Shown here piece after piece: positions 32,345 through 40,810 of a DNA stretch of 64,000 nucleotides. The stretch comes from Ottowia sp. (GTDB lineage Bacteria; Pseudomonadota; Gammaproteobacteria; Burkholderiales; Burkholderiaceae_C), in contig NZ_JADJCO010000005.1 of assembly GCF_016703145.1 (NCBI RefSeq), positions 682,001 through 746,000 on the forward strand, written 5' to 3'. The notes under the pieces were generated by a model, which was given only the letters and a program-made list of their open reading frames with translations, had not been told where the DNA came from and made no database searches. Position 1 is the stretch's first letter. Each line of letters opens with the position of its first letter. The position numbers and the translations under genes are program-made.

Positions 32345-33928
32345 GTGACAGGCACATTGTTCTTTGGGCTACGGCTGCTGGCTATCGTGTCGGTGTGTGT
32401 AGGCTGCGCAGACATCGGAACTCCAGTGCAATCGCGCCGCGAAGACAAGGAGTCTATTCTCCGAGCTGCACAGTTCATCCGCGCGGGGCTCGAATCGAAT
32501 CTACGGGAATGGATCGAAGTCGAGTTGCCATTCCGCCCGCAGGCGGAAGCAGACTCCAATGTGCAATACGTGACCGCAAGCAGAGTACTGGCAATCGCGC
32601 AGTCGTCCCAAACATCACCCGACGAGAAACGCGAAATTGAACTCTTTCTGCAGAATTCTCTCCTGGAATTGGACGCCGGCCTATATGAACTCCAGCGCTT
32701 CGAACTGCTACAACTCTACCTATTTCCTGGCGAAACCGAGGAAAGGTTGGTTCGAATGAACCGGAACACCACACCCGATCCCTGGGAGATCTCAACGCGC
32801 ATTAGGTGGGACAAGCTTGCTACTTACGCCAGGGCCCAGTCACTTGCCAAGCAAAGAGGGCTACCTTCGCTTAACGAGTTGAAGAAGCGCTTGGGTGATC
32901 TCGACAAGGCCGTTGCTCTTAAAGTCCCAGTCCTTACACTCCCGCAAGCAAGGTTCTGCGAAGCCCTCGGACTTGGACCGGTAAGTCGCGTACCCTCGCA
33001 TTTACGTCCGGGAACCAAAGTTGAACTGGAGTGGCGAACGAAGTGTTTCGATCACTCGGCAATGGTAGGCGCTCGCGAGATGACGTTCGGTCGAAATCAA
33101 ATAGAACTAATGAGCGGCCCGGATGTTGTGGCTCGAGTTGATTCCGCGCTGTACAAAGCCGAATCTCGTCGTTTGAGTCCAACTGACGTTGCAAGAGACG
33201 AAGCCGACCGCCTCGCCGATCTTCTGCAACGCCTGATCAAAACGCTTCCAGCACACGAACAAGCGAAGGTTGCAAAAGCGAAGCTGGTAATTGCGGCAGA
33301 TGCTTTCGATCCAAAAATCACTGTCAACACTCCGAGAACGCTTGGAATGGTGACAATGAATGATTGGACGATTCAAGTTTCTGCAACTCTCGTTCGGGCG
33401 GGGTTCGCGAGTTGCGCCAATCTGGCGTACCTTGTATCAATGATGCATGCTTCACTCGAAGGTAGGAATCGGGGTTCAGACCCTTTCGAAGGCTTCGACA
33501 CTCAAGCCCGCCAGGCAAAGGAATCCCAACGTTCGGCCGCCCCCGCTCCCACGGTCCTCGCGAGCAGACCGCCCTTGATCACCCCCAATGCAAGGAACGT
33601 TCAGCTAGACGAGCTACAGAGCTTCATCCACGACTACTCGAAGTGCATTGAGAACACCTTTGCATTTGGGCTGGCTCATGAACTCGCGCACATGTACAAG
33701 GGCCAAGATCAGGGCAGCTATGCAACGCTGTTCTTGGACGAGCTTGCGTGCGATTGCGCGGCGTATAGACACTTAGCATCGTTCGGACTGAACCCTCTCA
33801 ACGACACACTCTTTGAAGGTACGTTGGCGGCTGCGATCGAGCAGGGACATCGAGACTATCTACGTAGCGACTTCAACGCGAGCGACTTCCGACGCCGAAT
33901 CGACGTTGTCAAGAACGGTGGTTGTTGA
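32345..33928 (+). CDS. Lipoprotein zinc metallopeptidase, paralogue 1 (HExxH)
   Basis: The protein has 527 residues from GTG32345, which has GGGAGG 5 nt upstream and gives a proper signal: LFFGLRLLAIVSVCVGCADI with Cys lipidation probable at CVGC. The frame is open to 32222 without a better start. Near the C-terminus lie AHELAHMY (His445, Glu446, His449) and LDELACDC with Glu466 as a likely third zinc ligand, a gluzincin-like arrangement. A conserved block before it, TIQVSATLVRAGFASCANLA, recurs in the two paralogues nearby. It is expected to be anchored in the periplasm. I do not recognise a named family; substrate unknown. Confidence 0.7.
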   Translation: MTGTLFFGLRLLAIVSVCVGCADIGTPVQSRREDKESILRAAQFIRAGLESNLREWIEVELPFRPQAEADSNVQYVTASRVLAIAQSSQTSPDEKREIELFLQNSLLELDAGLYELQRFELLQLYLFPGETEERLVRMNRNTTPDPWEISTRIRWDKLATYARAQSLAKQRGLPSLNELKKRLGDLDKAVALKVPVLTLPQARFCEALGLGPVSRVPSHLRPGTKVELEWRTKCFDHSAMVGAREMTFGRNQIELMSGPDVVARVDSALYKAESRRLSPTDVARDEADRLADLLQRLIKTLPAHEQAKVAKAKLVIAADAFDPKITVNTPRTLGMVTMNDWTIQVSATLVRAGFASCANLAYLVSMMHASLEGRNRGSDPFEGFDTQARQAKESQRSAAPAPTVLASRPPLITPNARNVQLDELQSFIHDYSKCIENTFAFGLAHELAHMYKGQDQGSYATLFLDELACDCAAYRHLASFGLNPLNDTLFEGTLAAAIEQGHRDYLRSDFNASDFRRRIDVVKNGGC

Positions 33929-34387
33929 CGGGATCCTTGACGAAAGCCTGCTGTCCTCCGGCGGGATGTCGCGAGCCGTGCTTCGAGGCTTCATGCGCAA
34001 GTGGCCGAAAGCGGTGCATCGCGTTGGTGCGAAGCCCGTGCGAAACTGGTAGCTTGGCTTTTGACTCGCCCGACGCATTCCGCCAACACTTGCGCTCGCA
34101 TATCGGGGACTGCTCCGAAACGCTTCGGTGGGACAGCCACCATCAACTCCCACGGCGTCGATCGGCCGACGCACGTCTAGAGATGGAGTCCTGGGTGCAA
34201 GAACTTCGGGCCGGTCTGGCCCGCCTGGCGTTGTCCTCGCGTAGGAGGTGTGCGGAATCGGTACGGCTGTTTCGGCATTTCAATCCCCAACTCACCGACC
34301 GGGGAAAACCAGTACATCAACTTTGTGGACCAAGGGATTCTCGCGGTCCGTGCTAGCCAGTAACATCGAAAGCAAGAGGTCCAGACT
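33929..34387. other. 459-bp gene-free spacer
   Basis: Frames here (for example 33860-34174 minus) are Arg/Ser/Pro-rich with no ribosome-binding site and no family character. Base composition is more GC-rich than the flanking lipoprotein genes. It carries the promoter for the downstream lipoprotein gene, whose AGAGG lies 8 nt before its start. Confidence 0.45.
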
Positions 34388-35203
34388 ATGACACCACTTG
34401 ATTTGACGGGGCAGACGATGACACTACCGAGCCTTGGCCTAGTTCGTTGGAGGTTCTGCCCCCGAAGGAGCGTATGGGCCGTCGCAGTGTTGACTCTCAT
34501 GTCTGGCTGTTCGTGGCTTCAGCCGTCTCCCCCAGCGCCCCCACCGATTGCTGGTTTTCAGTGCTTGCCAACCCCCTCCGAATGGAACGCCGCAGGCAGC
34601 GTGTTTGGCATCGATCGAAATGGAACGCCATTCCAACTTGGGGCTGTTCCCAACGTTGTCCCGCAGTACGGGGCGGGGGTGATCGGGGCATACACCAAGG
34701 ACTCGAAGGTCGAGGCTGGCTTTGTGCTCAAGACCCTAGAAGACTTCACAGAGCGAAAGGGCTGGTCTGGGAACGTCGGGGCCAACCTCAAGTCCGTGGT
34801 GACGATCGGCACATCCTATGGTGGTGAAACGCGCATGGCCATAACTGTTGGCCAGCCAGAAGACGCGGCTCAAGTTTGGTTCAAGACATCGGGCTTTCGA
34901 GTTGAGGATGGGTTCAAGTATTTCTTGGTGCGAGAGGCCTACCAAGCCAAGGAAGTCATCTTTGAGGTGAAGCGAGACGACCTTGCGAAGCTTGGAGGAG
35001 ACGCCGTCGTCAAGGCTGTAGAAGGCAAGTTCAACATATTCGACGGTTCAAACAAGGACAGCTATCTCCTCAAGGCCAAACTTCCAACGTTCGTTAACGT
35101 GTGCATCAAGCCGCGTGAGATTGTCGTCACCGGCGCCGGCGCCACTGGGCAGCAAACTTTTGGGTTTAGGGACCCAATCGGGCCTATCTTGCCGGTGAAG
35201 TAG
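34388..35203 (+). CDS. Unrecognised lipoprotein
   Basis: The protein has 271 residues from ATG34388 (AGAGG 8 nt upstream). The signal is a long basic n-region, then VWAVAVLTLMSGCSW, with Cys of LMSGC as the lipidation site. After a proline-rich linker (PSPPAPPPIAGF) comes a beta-rich domain (KSVVTIGTSYGGETRMAITV; KYFLVREAYQAKEVIFEV) ending FGFRDPIGPILPVK. There are no catalytic residues I can name. It lies between metallopeptidase paralogues 1 and 2 and is presumably part of the same periplasmic module, perhaps a substrate, inhibitor or effector. Confidence 0.65.
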   Translation: MTPLDLTGQTMTLPSLGLVRWRFCPRRSVWAVAVLTLMSGCSWLQPSPPAPPPIAGFQCLPTPSEWNAAGSVFGIDRNGTPFQLGAVPNVVPQYGAGVIGAYTKDSKVEAGFVLKTLEDFTERKGWSGNVGANLKSVVTIGTSYGGETRMAITVGQPEDAAQVWFKTSGFRVEDGFKYFLVREAYQAKEVIFEVKRDDLAKLGGDAVVKAVEGKFNIFDGSNKDSYLLKAKLPTFVNVCIKPREIVVTGAGATGQQTFGFRDPIGPILPVK

Positions 35204-35359
35204 CGTGCTGGCGGACCGTTCTCAGGCACTGCCGCAGAAGGTTCTCTGTTGGCCTTTCGCCGAACACAGAGGGCGGCGGAGAAGGACTTGGTTTCTTGAA
35301 CTTGATGCCAGACCGCTCTGATTCACTCAAGGTCGAAAATGCATGGCCGGTCGTGTCAT

Positions 35360-36992
35360 CTATGGCACTTGGCGGCCGGGCCAAAGCACGAGTCCAAACG
35401 CATTCATCAAGTCTTCGTACTTAGAACACTGATCGATGGTTCCAAGTGCGGTGAACCGCGCCAGAAGCAACTTGGATGTCTGAGATCCTTCAGGAAGGAT
35501 CTTCTCTGGGAAGAAGACAACAGCGTCGGCGAATGTCTTTGCGAAGAGCTTGTAGTAGTCATTAGCTCTCCAGCCCACACGCCCTACGCGAATGGTTTCC
35601 ACGTGCGCTGCCGCGGCACAGTCGCAGCCTCGCTCATCCAAGTAGAGTTGGATTCGGTCATCGGACTGGCGGCCCAAGTAGACGTGCGCCAGTTCGTGCG
35701 CCATCGGCATGGCAAAAACCATCACGACACACTCATCGTACGCAGCGATAGCGTCGCGAAGATTCTTCTTGACATATTCCTTTGTCATGGTCGGCTCGAA
35801 GCTCGTAGACCAAGCCCGAACTCTTGCGATCCGTTCAGCCCGCACCACCAGCTCGTGGTTGCGTCGGAGGGTGTCTGCGACCCTAGTACTTGCTACGCGC
35901 TCATCGCCAGAAGTGGCGAGGAGGGTTTCGCTCATACTCGAGATCTGAGCCGCAAGAGACGAACAGTAGGAGTACCCGGCGCGCAAAACCATTGGACTAA
36001 CGATGATATGACCTGCATCGTTGGTCGCCATCATGATTCGATGAGCTGACCTTCCACCCTCCAGCAGAGACGGGTCTCCTACCGAAATGGTGGTACGCAT
36101 CGCAAGATTTCTGTACTTGGCAGGCAGTCGAGAAACGAGCAACTCGTGGACCCTGTTGAGCCTTTCAATCTGAGTTGGAGAAGGATCAATGGCCGAGAAG
36201 AATACCGACTGAAGTTGTGCCTCAACCTTGCCCTCAGCCAAGTTACCAAGTTCTCTTCTGAACGAAGAGTCTTCTACGTCAAAGGGTTCTGGCTGCCTGC
36301 ATGCCTGATATTCAGCCAAACGTCGGCTCTCAAGAACGTCTTCACCAGCGAGGAGGTCGTCAGTCCACCTTTTTCGGATCTCGGCGCATCGCATCGCTTC
36401 CTTTCTAGTACGGTTCCGGAAACCGGACGTGAACTCGATGCATAAGTGGCTGCCACGCTAGGACGTTCGTCGCGCCGTCGGAACTTAGCCGCATTCTTCG
36501 TGAGACATAATCTAGTAGTTGAAGTGTCTCGGCAGAATTGAGTCTTGGAAATGCAGGTTTGTGCGATGAATCCTCGAGGGAACTGGAGATCGCAGCTCTT
36601 GTTTCGGCAGGAAAATCATAAAGCTGCGTCAACTGCCTTGAGTTAAGATCAAAAAGGCCAAGCTCCCCTTCTGTGATGATTTCGCGAATGAGAGATTTCA
36701 AGTCGTCGCGCTCATTCTCCGGTAGATCAGTAGCCTCACTGAGCGCCGCGATCTGCTGTAGATTTAATACTTCGGTACGAGAATCCAGTGACTTCGTATC
36801 TGGTCGAAACGGTGAAATAATCTCGTAGGTTCTACCAAACGTCCCGAGATAGTCTTCTCGAATCTTTACTGCCTGAGATTCGAAATCAGTTTCAAGTATG
36901 ATTTTTTCGTTCTGTCGCCAAGGAATCTGCTCGGTAGTGGAGCAAGCGCACAAAAGGATTGCCAAGCTGATTGAGGCACTGCAATGCTTCAT
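35360..36992 (-). pseudogene. Lipoprotein zinc metallopeptidase, paralogue 2, split by a frameshift
   Basis: The gene starts at ATG36992: MKHCSASISLAILLCACST has a lipobox (LCAC). The first frame resembles paralogue 1's N-terminal half (compare GELGLFDLNSRQLTQLYDF with DAGLYELQRFELLQLYLF) and stops at 36405. The second frame is open upstream of its ATG36394 and carries HIIVSPMVLRAGYSYCSSLA, then MAHELAHVYLGRQ and LDERGCDCAAAAH. The switch lies between 36,395 and 36,450. Joined, it would be about 540 residues. Convergent with the preceding lipoprotein gene, divergent from paralogue 3. The indel could be a sequence error; as read, the catalytic half has no signal peptide. Confidence 0.65.
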
Positions 36993-37567
36993 TGGCTCTT
37001 GACGTAGTGGGTTCGGGGAAGGCCTGAATGCAAGCACTCAGCTGAAGTGGGGCGAACAGTCGTGGAAAGGAGATTGACGAAACTTCACGACGGACTTCTA
37101 CCGCTCGGCCAGAGTAGTCGAGCATTGCCCCGCCCCCGGCATGGCCATCCTAGCCTCAGTTTGACGAGGTCACTATGGCAAGATTCGACGAGGCGACGAG
37201 TGCACCATCTCCGACAACGGCTGCAGAAACCGCGAAGATGGGGCTCAACCGGCGGCTCCAGGCGCGCTCCTCCAAGCGGTGTTGGCGCGAAGACCTCGCC
37301 GACCGGGGCCAAGCTAGTTGCGGTGCCCGAGAGGCAGCGCGCTCCAAGTGCAGCCCCCCCCCGGATGGACGCAAAGGAGCGAGCAAACCGCGACAAGACT
37401 GCAAGAACTTCAACGCGACATGAGCGTTGCCAGTCACTATCCCCACCTCGCCTAAGAGGCTCTTCGCCTGGCGCTCCTCCGCGCTGGGTCAACCATTCCT
37501 CAGCATCGTGGAATTGCGCGCGCTGATCACTGATGACGGAAGCTTGAAGCCTGCGACATCGCGTCGC
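36993..37567. other. Divergent intergenic region between metallopeptidase paralogues 2 and 3
   Basis: The 575 bp contain no frame with family character; a TTG at 37427 opens the frame of paralogue 3 early but lacks a ribosome-binding site. The region presumably holds promoters for both genes. The GC-rich middle (37,200-37,380) contrasts with the AT-richer paralogue 2. Confidence 0.4.
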
Positions 37568-38950
37568 GTGGCATGTGATCGCCTGCGATGGATATGGCCT
37601 CTGGTGATGACACTTGCCCTCGGGGCTTGTGCTTCCGAGAGGACTAAGCCATCCGACGGTGAAGCGTACGACGCCGCAGTCGCGGACTTCGAGGCGATGC
37701 TTGACAAGGTGGAGCGCTTAGCCGGCACCCTGAATGCAGTTCTCGTCCGGCGCACCCACGTCATTCAAGTTCAAGGCACACCCGACTGGGGAATGAGTGC
37801 GTCCAAGCCAGTCCGACCGTCCGAGCTCTACGCCAAATTGGCGGGTACGGGCCCCGCTCGGGAGAGCAGGGCCTTTGCGTCCCTGCTTGATCGAGCCGCC
37901 GCGCGAGAGGCGACAGGAACGCTAAGTAGTCTTGACTGCGTCGAAGATGCGTTCTCGGACTCTCACCCGTCAATACAACTTGAGCCATCGCCATTGCGTG
38001 AACGTACAGCGCGCCGTCTCGATGCGGTGCTACGAGTCAAGATCGCACGTTGTCCACCAAAGGGCATTCAAATCAACAGTCCCGCGGCAAACCAACCATC
38101 TCGTACCGACTCGGTCGCGATGAAGGCCGAAACGGATCTGCGCGCACTGCAATCGCTCGACGAGCCGCTAACATTGGGGCTCTCCGACGTCCCCGCCGTG
38201 CTGCTGGGGCAAGCGTACTACTTTGACCAAACAGAGGACGGCAGGGTCCCACTTGGCACATTCCTCCAACGCGCGGTTGAACAAGCCTTCGGTCAGGTTA
38301 ATGCTGCCTTTGACAGAGCCGAACTCCCCAGGGGGCCGTCAACCATCGTGTTTGACCGCGTTAAGACCAGCGTTGGGTCGAGTTTGAATTCGGATCGGCG
38401 TGGGTGGTTTAACGCTGTTGCTTCTGAGTCCGAAATCTATGTATCACCGACGATTGCCCGAGCGGCCGTTGTAACGTGCGCGAAGCGCATCTCGATCACG
38501 CCTTCGTATGCACTTCGACTCAAGGAGATGCACCGGGATCTAAAGCGTCGCTACTTGACACCTAGTGATGTGCGCAAGCAAGTGGCGCTTGGCGTTTCCC
38601 TGTACGAATCAGCTCTGCTCTGCGTAGCAGAGCAACTGACCTTCCTCCTTGCACACGAAGTGGCGCACCGACGACTGCCCACGACATCCGAGTCGGTGGC
38701 GGACTGCGTGGGGGCTGCGATCACTGCCAGCCTACAGAGGCCAGTCCCGGGGCTGTTTGGGACGCTCATCTTCAACTTGGTCGAAACTGAAGATGAGGAA
38801 TTGCTCGGTGCCGGGCGTCCCGCGTTGACAGAACTCGCCTGCCGCAGGTCGGCCCCATGGATCGTCCGAGGAGTAGACCAGCAAGATCTGCGTGCACAGA
38901 TTGCAGCCTGTCGCGCGGAAGTCCAGCGTTGCGGTGCCGTAGGTAAATAA
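37568..38950 (+). CDS. Lipoprotein zinc metallopeptidase, paralogue 3 (HExxH)
   Basis: The protein has 460 residues from GTG37568, chosen because it begins a normal lipoprotein signal (CDRLRWIWPLVMTLALGAC); the start is weakly supported by the ribosome-binding region and the open frame extends to 37427. LLAHEVAHRR places His363, Glu364 and His367, followed by TSESVADCVGAA with a likely third ligand Glu. The block SEIYVSPTIARAAVVTCAKR aligns with the same block in paralogues 1 and 2. It is the most diverged of the three and has no N-terminal similarity I could align. A hairpin follows 9 nt after the stop. Confidence 0.68.
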   Translation: MACDRLRWIWPLVMTLALGACASERTKPSDGEAYDAAVADFEAMLDKVERLAGTLNAVLVRRTHVIQVQGTPDWGMSASKPVRPSELYAKLAGTGPARESRAFASLLDRAAAREATGTLSSLDCVEDAFSDSHPSIQLEPSPLRERTARRLDAVLRVKIARCPPKGIQINSPAANQPSRTDSVAMKAETDLRALQSLDEPLTLGLSDVPAVLLGQAYYFDQTEDGRVPLGTFLQRAVEQAFGQVNAAFDRAELPRGPSTIVFDRVKTSVGSSLNSDRRGWFNAVASESEIYVSPTIARAAVVTCAKRISITPSYALRLKEMHRDLKRRYLTPSDVRKQVALGVSLYESALLCVAEQLTFLLAHEVAHRRLPTTSESVADCVGAAITASLQRPVPGLFGTLIFNLVETEDEELLGAGRPALTELACRRSAPWIVRGVDQQDLRAQIAACRAEVQRCGAVGK

Positions 38951-38958
38951 GGGCGACT

Positions 38959-38981
38959 CAACCCGAGCAGTTCTCGGGTTG
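38959..38981 (+). terminator. Candidate terminator after metallopeptidase paralogue 3
   Basis: CAACCCGAG/CTCGGGTTG with a 5-nt loop, 9 bp stem, starting 9 nt after the stop codon. No T-run follows, so it may be weak or Rho-dependent. Confidence 0.45.
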
Positions 38982-39145
38982 TCGACTGGCACGATCGCCA
39001 CAGTGCCGTTATGCCGTCCAACTTGGTTCCGAGTCGCCTCGCATACTGCGACCGCGGACAGCCTACGCTTCAGTGCCTTGTCCGCGCACCACCAGAACGA
39101 ATGGACTTGGCGACATCACCTAGCCCATGACTCTTCCACCGTGTT

Positions 39146-39196
39146 TGGTGGGCGAGAGAGGGCTTGACCCTCCGACCCCACCATGTCAAGGTGGTG
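39146..39196 (-). other. 3' fragment of a tRNA-Val(GAC) gene
   Basis: Read on the minus strand, this holds the anticodon arm CCACC-TTGACAT-GGTGG (anticodon GAC), the variable region, a T-arm GGAGG/CCTCT with loop GTCAAGC, and the acceptor strand ending CTCGCCCACCA. The 5' half (acceptor and D-arm) is missing, and the T-loop lacks the usual leading TT. It is about 51 nt, the size of a typical attachment-site duplication, and lies 37 bp beyond the integrase stop. It is therefore probably an att remnant, not a functional tRNA. Confidence 0.7.
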
Positions 39197-39233
39197 TAGG
39201 CGTGGCTTCGACGGGGACGACTGGTGACCCCGC

Positions 39234-40544
39234 TCAAGGCAAAGTAGAGTCGTCGCGGCAAACTCCCCCAATGAGGATCTCGAGAGCCCTGCGCTTCTCA
39301 TGCATGTAGTCATGCCCATCATAGTGTCGAGCCTGAACACCGGTCAGACCGTGTGACTGGAGATGCCCTCGCACCTCTCGGCTGACGCCGTGCGCTGCGA
39401 GTAGAGTCTCGATGCCCGACCGAATACGCTTCAGCTGGAAACCATCGATCTTGTCGCCGACAACATCACGGGCCCAACCCGCAAGTGTCCGCACGCTGAT
39501 GTGCTTCTTGCCGCCGGTCGTCGAAACCGCGAACTCGCCCTGTCGCTTGAGCTGCGCGAGGTCCGCGCGGGCCAGCGTCACCAAGGGAATCTGATGCGGC
39601 CGAGGCCCTTGGCTCGGTCTTCCCTTGGCATCGAAGATCGTCGCCGCGTCGTCGCTCACGTCTGACCACTTCAAGCGAACGAACTGCTCGATGCGCTGAC
39701 CACCCGTCAGAAGGTGCAGCCGCAGGGTCGCCGCCTCGGGACCTGGCCGATCGGCAAGCAGCTTCCAATAGGCCTGCAGTTCGGCCTTGGAGAACGGCCG
39801 CTTGTCGGCCCGATCGAACTGCGGGGAGCGACGGGTTTGCGCCGCCGGGTTGAAGACCACCTCGAAGGACTTGAAGACCACCGGGATGGAAGCAGTGGTC
39901 CGCACGTCAAGCGCGCACTGGTAGGCCGCACGCAGGTAGGACCGCAGCTTGTTGGCAGTACGCCCTTTGCCGGCCTCGATCAGCCTGCGCAGCATGTCAA
40001 GCACCTGGTCGGGCGTGAGGTCAACCGCGGGTGCCGCCGCAACGGTCGGCCAGGCTTCAGTGATGTGGCGCTTGAAGATCTGGTCGGCATCGACGTGGCT
40101 GCGGCGTTCCTGCGTCTTCAGGTGCGCCACGTAGGCATCAAGAAGCTTTTGCAGCGTGCGCTCAGACTTCGCAGCCTCGGCCACCTTCTGCGCGATGAAG
40201 GTCTTGCGCTTCTCGGCATTCGCCTCCCGAAGCCCGCCCGTCTGCGCACGCTCTGCATGCACGTCGGCGAGTTCACGACACCTCTCGAGCGCAGCAGCAA
40301 GGCCATAGCCGCGAGGCGTCGGCTGCAGCTTCTTCGGTGGGGCCGAAGGGTCGTAGACGCCGATCGGCTCGCGGCTCGTCTTGCCGCCGAGCGAATAGCG
40401 CCAGTAGAGCTGGACCGCGCCATTCGCGAGCTTGCGAGCCTGCAGTGCACCACCTCGATCGAGTCGACTGTGCAGCGTCACGAATGCGCCGCTGTCGAGC
40501 GTTCGGATGGCCGCGGTGGCCGCTGAAACTTGATCTCTTGCCAT
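39234..40544 (-). CDS. int: Tyrosine-recombinase integrase of the element
   Basis: The protein has 436 residues from ATG40544, beginning MARDQVSAATAAIRTLDSGA, a start I recall from proteobacterial island integrases; the longer open frame crosses the tRNA fragment and is rejected. Catalytic positions visible: Arg284 (TGGQRIEQF), the box LKRIRSGIETLLAAHG, His398 (HLQSHG) and Tyr408 (ARHYDGHDY). In the second box the usual His of HxxR appears as Gln (QLKR). The enzyme should recombine attP with the 3' end of tRNA-Asn, whose fragment lies 152 bp upstream of its start. Confidence 0.9.
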   Translation of the reverse strand: MARDQVSAATAAIRTLDSGAFVTLHSRLDRGGALQARKLANGAVQLYWRYSLGGKTSREPIGVYDPSAPPKKLQPTPRGYGLAAALERCRELADVHAERAQTGGLREANAEKRKTFIAQKVAEAAKSERTLQKLLDAYVAHLKTQERRSHVDADQIFKRHITEAWPTVAAAPAVDLTPDQVLDMLRRLIEAGKGRTANKLRSYLRAAYQCALDVRTTASIPVVFKSFEVVFNPAAQTRRSPQFDRADKRPFSKAELQAYWKLLADRPGPEAATLRLHLLTGGQRIEQFVRLKWSDVSDDAATIFDAKGRPSQGPRPHQIPLVTLARADLAQLKRQGEFAVSTTGGKKHISVRTLAGWARDVVGDKIDGFQLKRIRSGIETLLAAHGVSREVRGHLQSHGLTGVQARHYDGHDYMHEKRRALEILIGGVCRDDSTLP

Positions 40545-40558
40545 AGTCCGTAGCTGAT

Positions 40559-40580
40559 CTGGTGCCAGTCTGGTGCCAGT
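40559..40580. repeat. Tandem 11-bp direct repeat next to the attachment site
   Basis: CTGGTGCCAGT occurs twice head to tail, 116 bp from the tRNA-Asn fragment and 15 bp upstream of the int start. Directly repeated short motifs between int and att are typical integrase arm-binding sites; they also overlap the int promoter region. Confidence 0.5.
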
Positions 40581-40695
40581 CTTGGCGGGAATGGTCCGAG
40601 ACGACCTGAAACGACTATGGACGTAAGCTGTTGATCTGTAAAGGGTATTCGGAAGGCGACTTGTATCAGGAGATCCCAGGAAATCCCATCCCCAG

Positions 40696-40743
40696 GGACT
40701 GTTAATCCGTAGGTCCCTGGTTCGAGCCCAGGTCGGGGAGCCA
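40696..40743 (+). other. 3' fragment of tRNA-Asn(GTT): right attachment site of the element
   Basis: The 48 nt run from the anticodon arm (GGACTGTTAATCC, anticodon GTT) through the T-arm CCTGG-TTCGAGC-CCAGG to the acceptor end TCGGGGAGCCA. Sequence to the left does not continue the tRNA, so this is the chromosomal 3' end left after insertion, and an intact tRNA-Asn is expected at the element's other end. It is immediately followed by a strong terminator, presumably the tRNA's own. Confidence 0.82.
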
Positions 40744-40751
40744 AAATCGAA

Positions 40752-40785
40752 AGCCCTGCACATCGCGAGATGTGCAGGGCTTTTT
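40752..40785 (+). terminator. Rho-independent terminator of the original tRNA-Asn gene
   Basis: Perfect 13-bp stem AGCCCTGCACATC/GATGTGCAGGGCT with loop GCGA, followed by TTTTT. It lies 8 nt after the tRNA CCA end, the expected place for tRNA termination, and marks the return to chromosomal sequence. Confidence 0.88.
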
Positions 40786-40810
40786 CGTGCCGCTGCTGCT
40801 GCGGCGCTCG

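Noticed and set aside
33860..34174. 104-residue minus-strand ORF in the lipoprotein cluster
   Set aside because: It overlaps the end of paralogue 1, is Arg/Ser-rich, lacks a ribosome-binding site and matches no family.
34388..35203. Bacterial gasdermin paired with a protease
   Set aside because: The protein has a lipoprotein signal and lipobox, and the neighbouring peptidases are exported HExxH enzymes, not cytoplasmic caspase-like proteases. Nothing in the sequence resembles a gasdermin core.
37085..37492. 135-residue minus-strand ORF between metallopeptidase paralogues 2 and 3
   Set aside because: Its composition (Arg, Ser, Cys-rich) is that of an antisense shadow and it has no ribosome-binding site or motif.
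39146..39196. Functional tRNA-Val gene
   Set aside because: The 5' half is missing and the T-loop is altered, so it cannot fold into a complete tRNA.
1..40743. Prophage
   Set aside because: No capsid, tail, terminase, holin or lysis genes are present; the relaxase, ParAB and defence cargo point to an integrative conjugative or mobilisable element.
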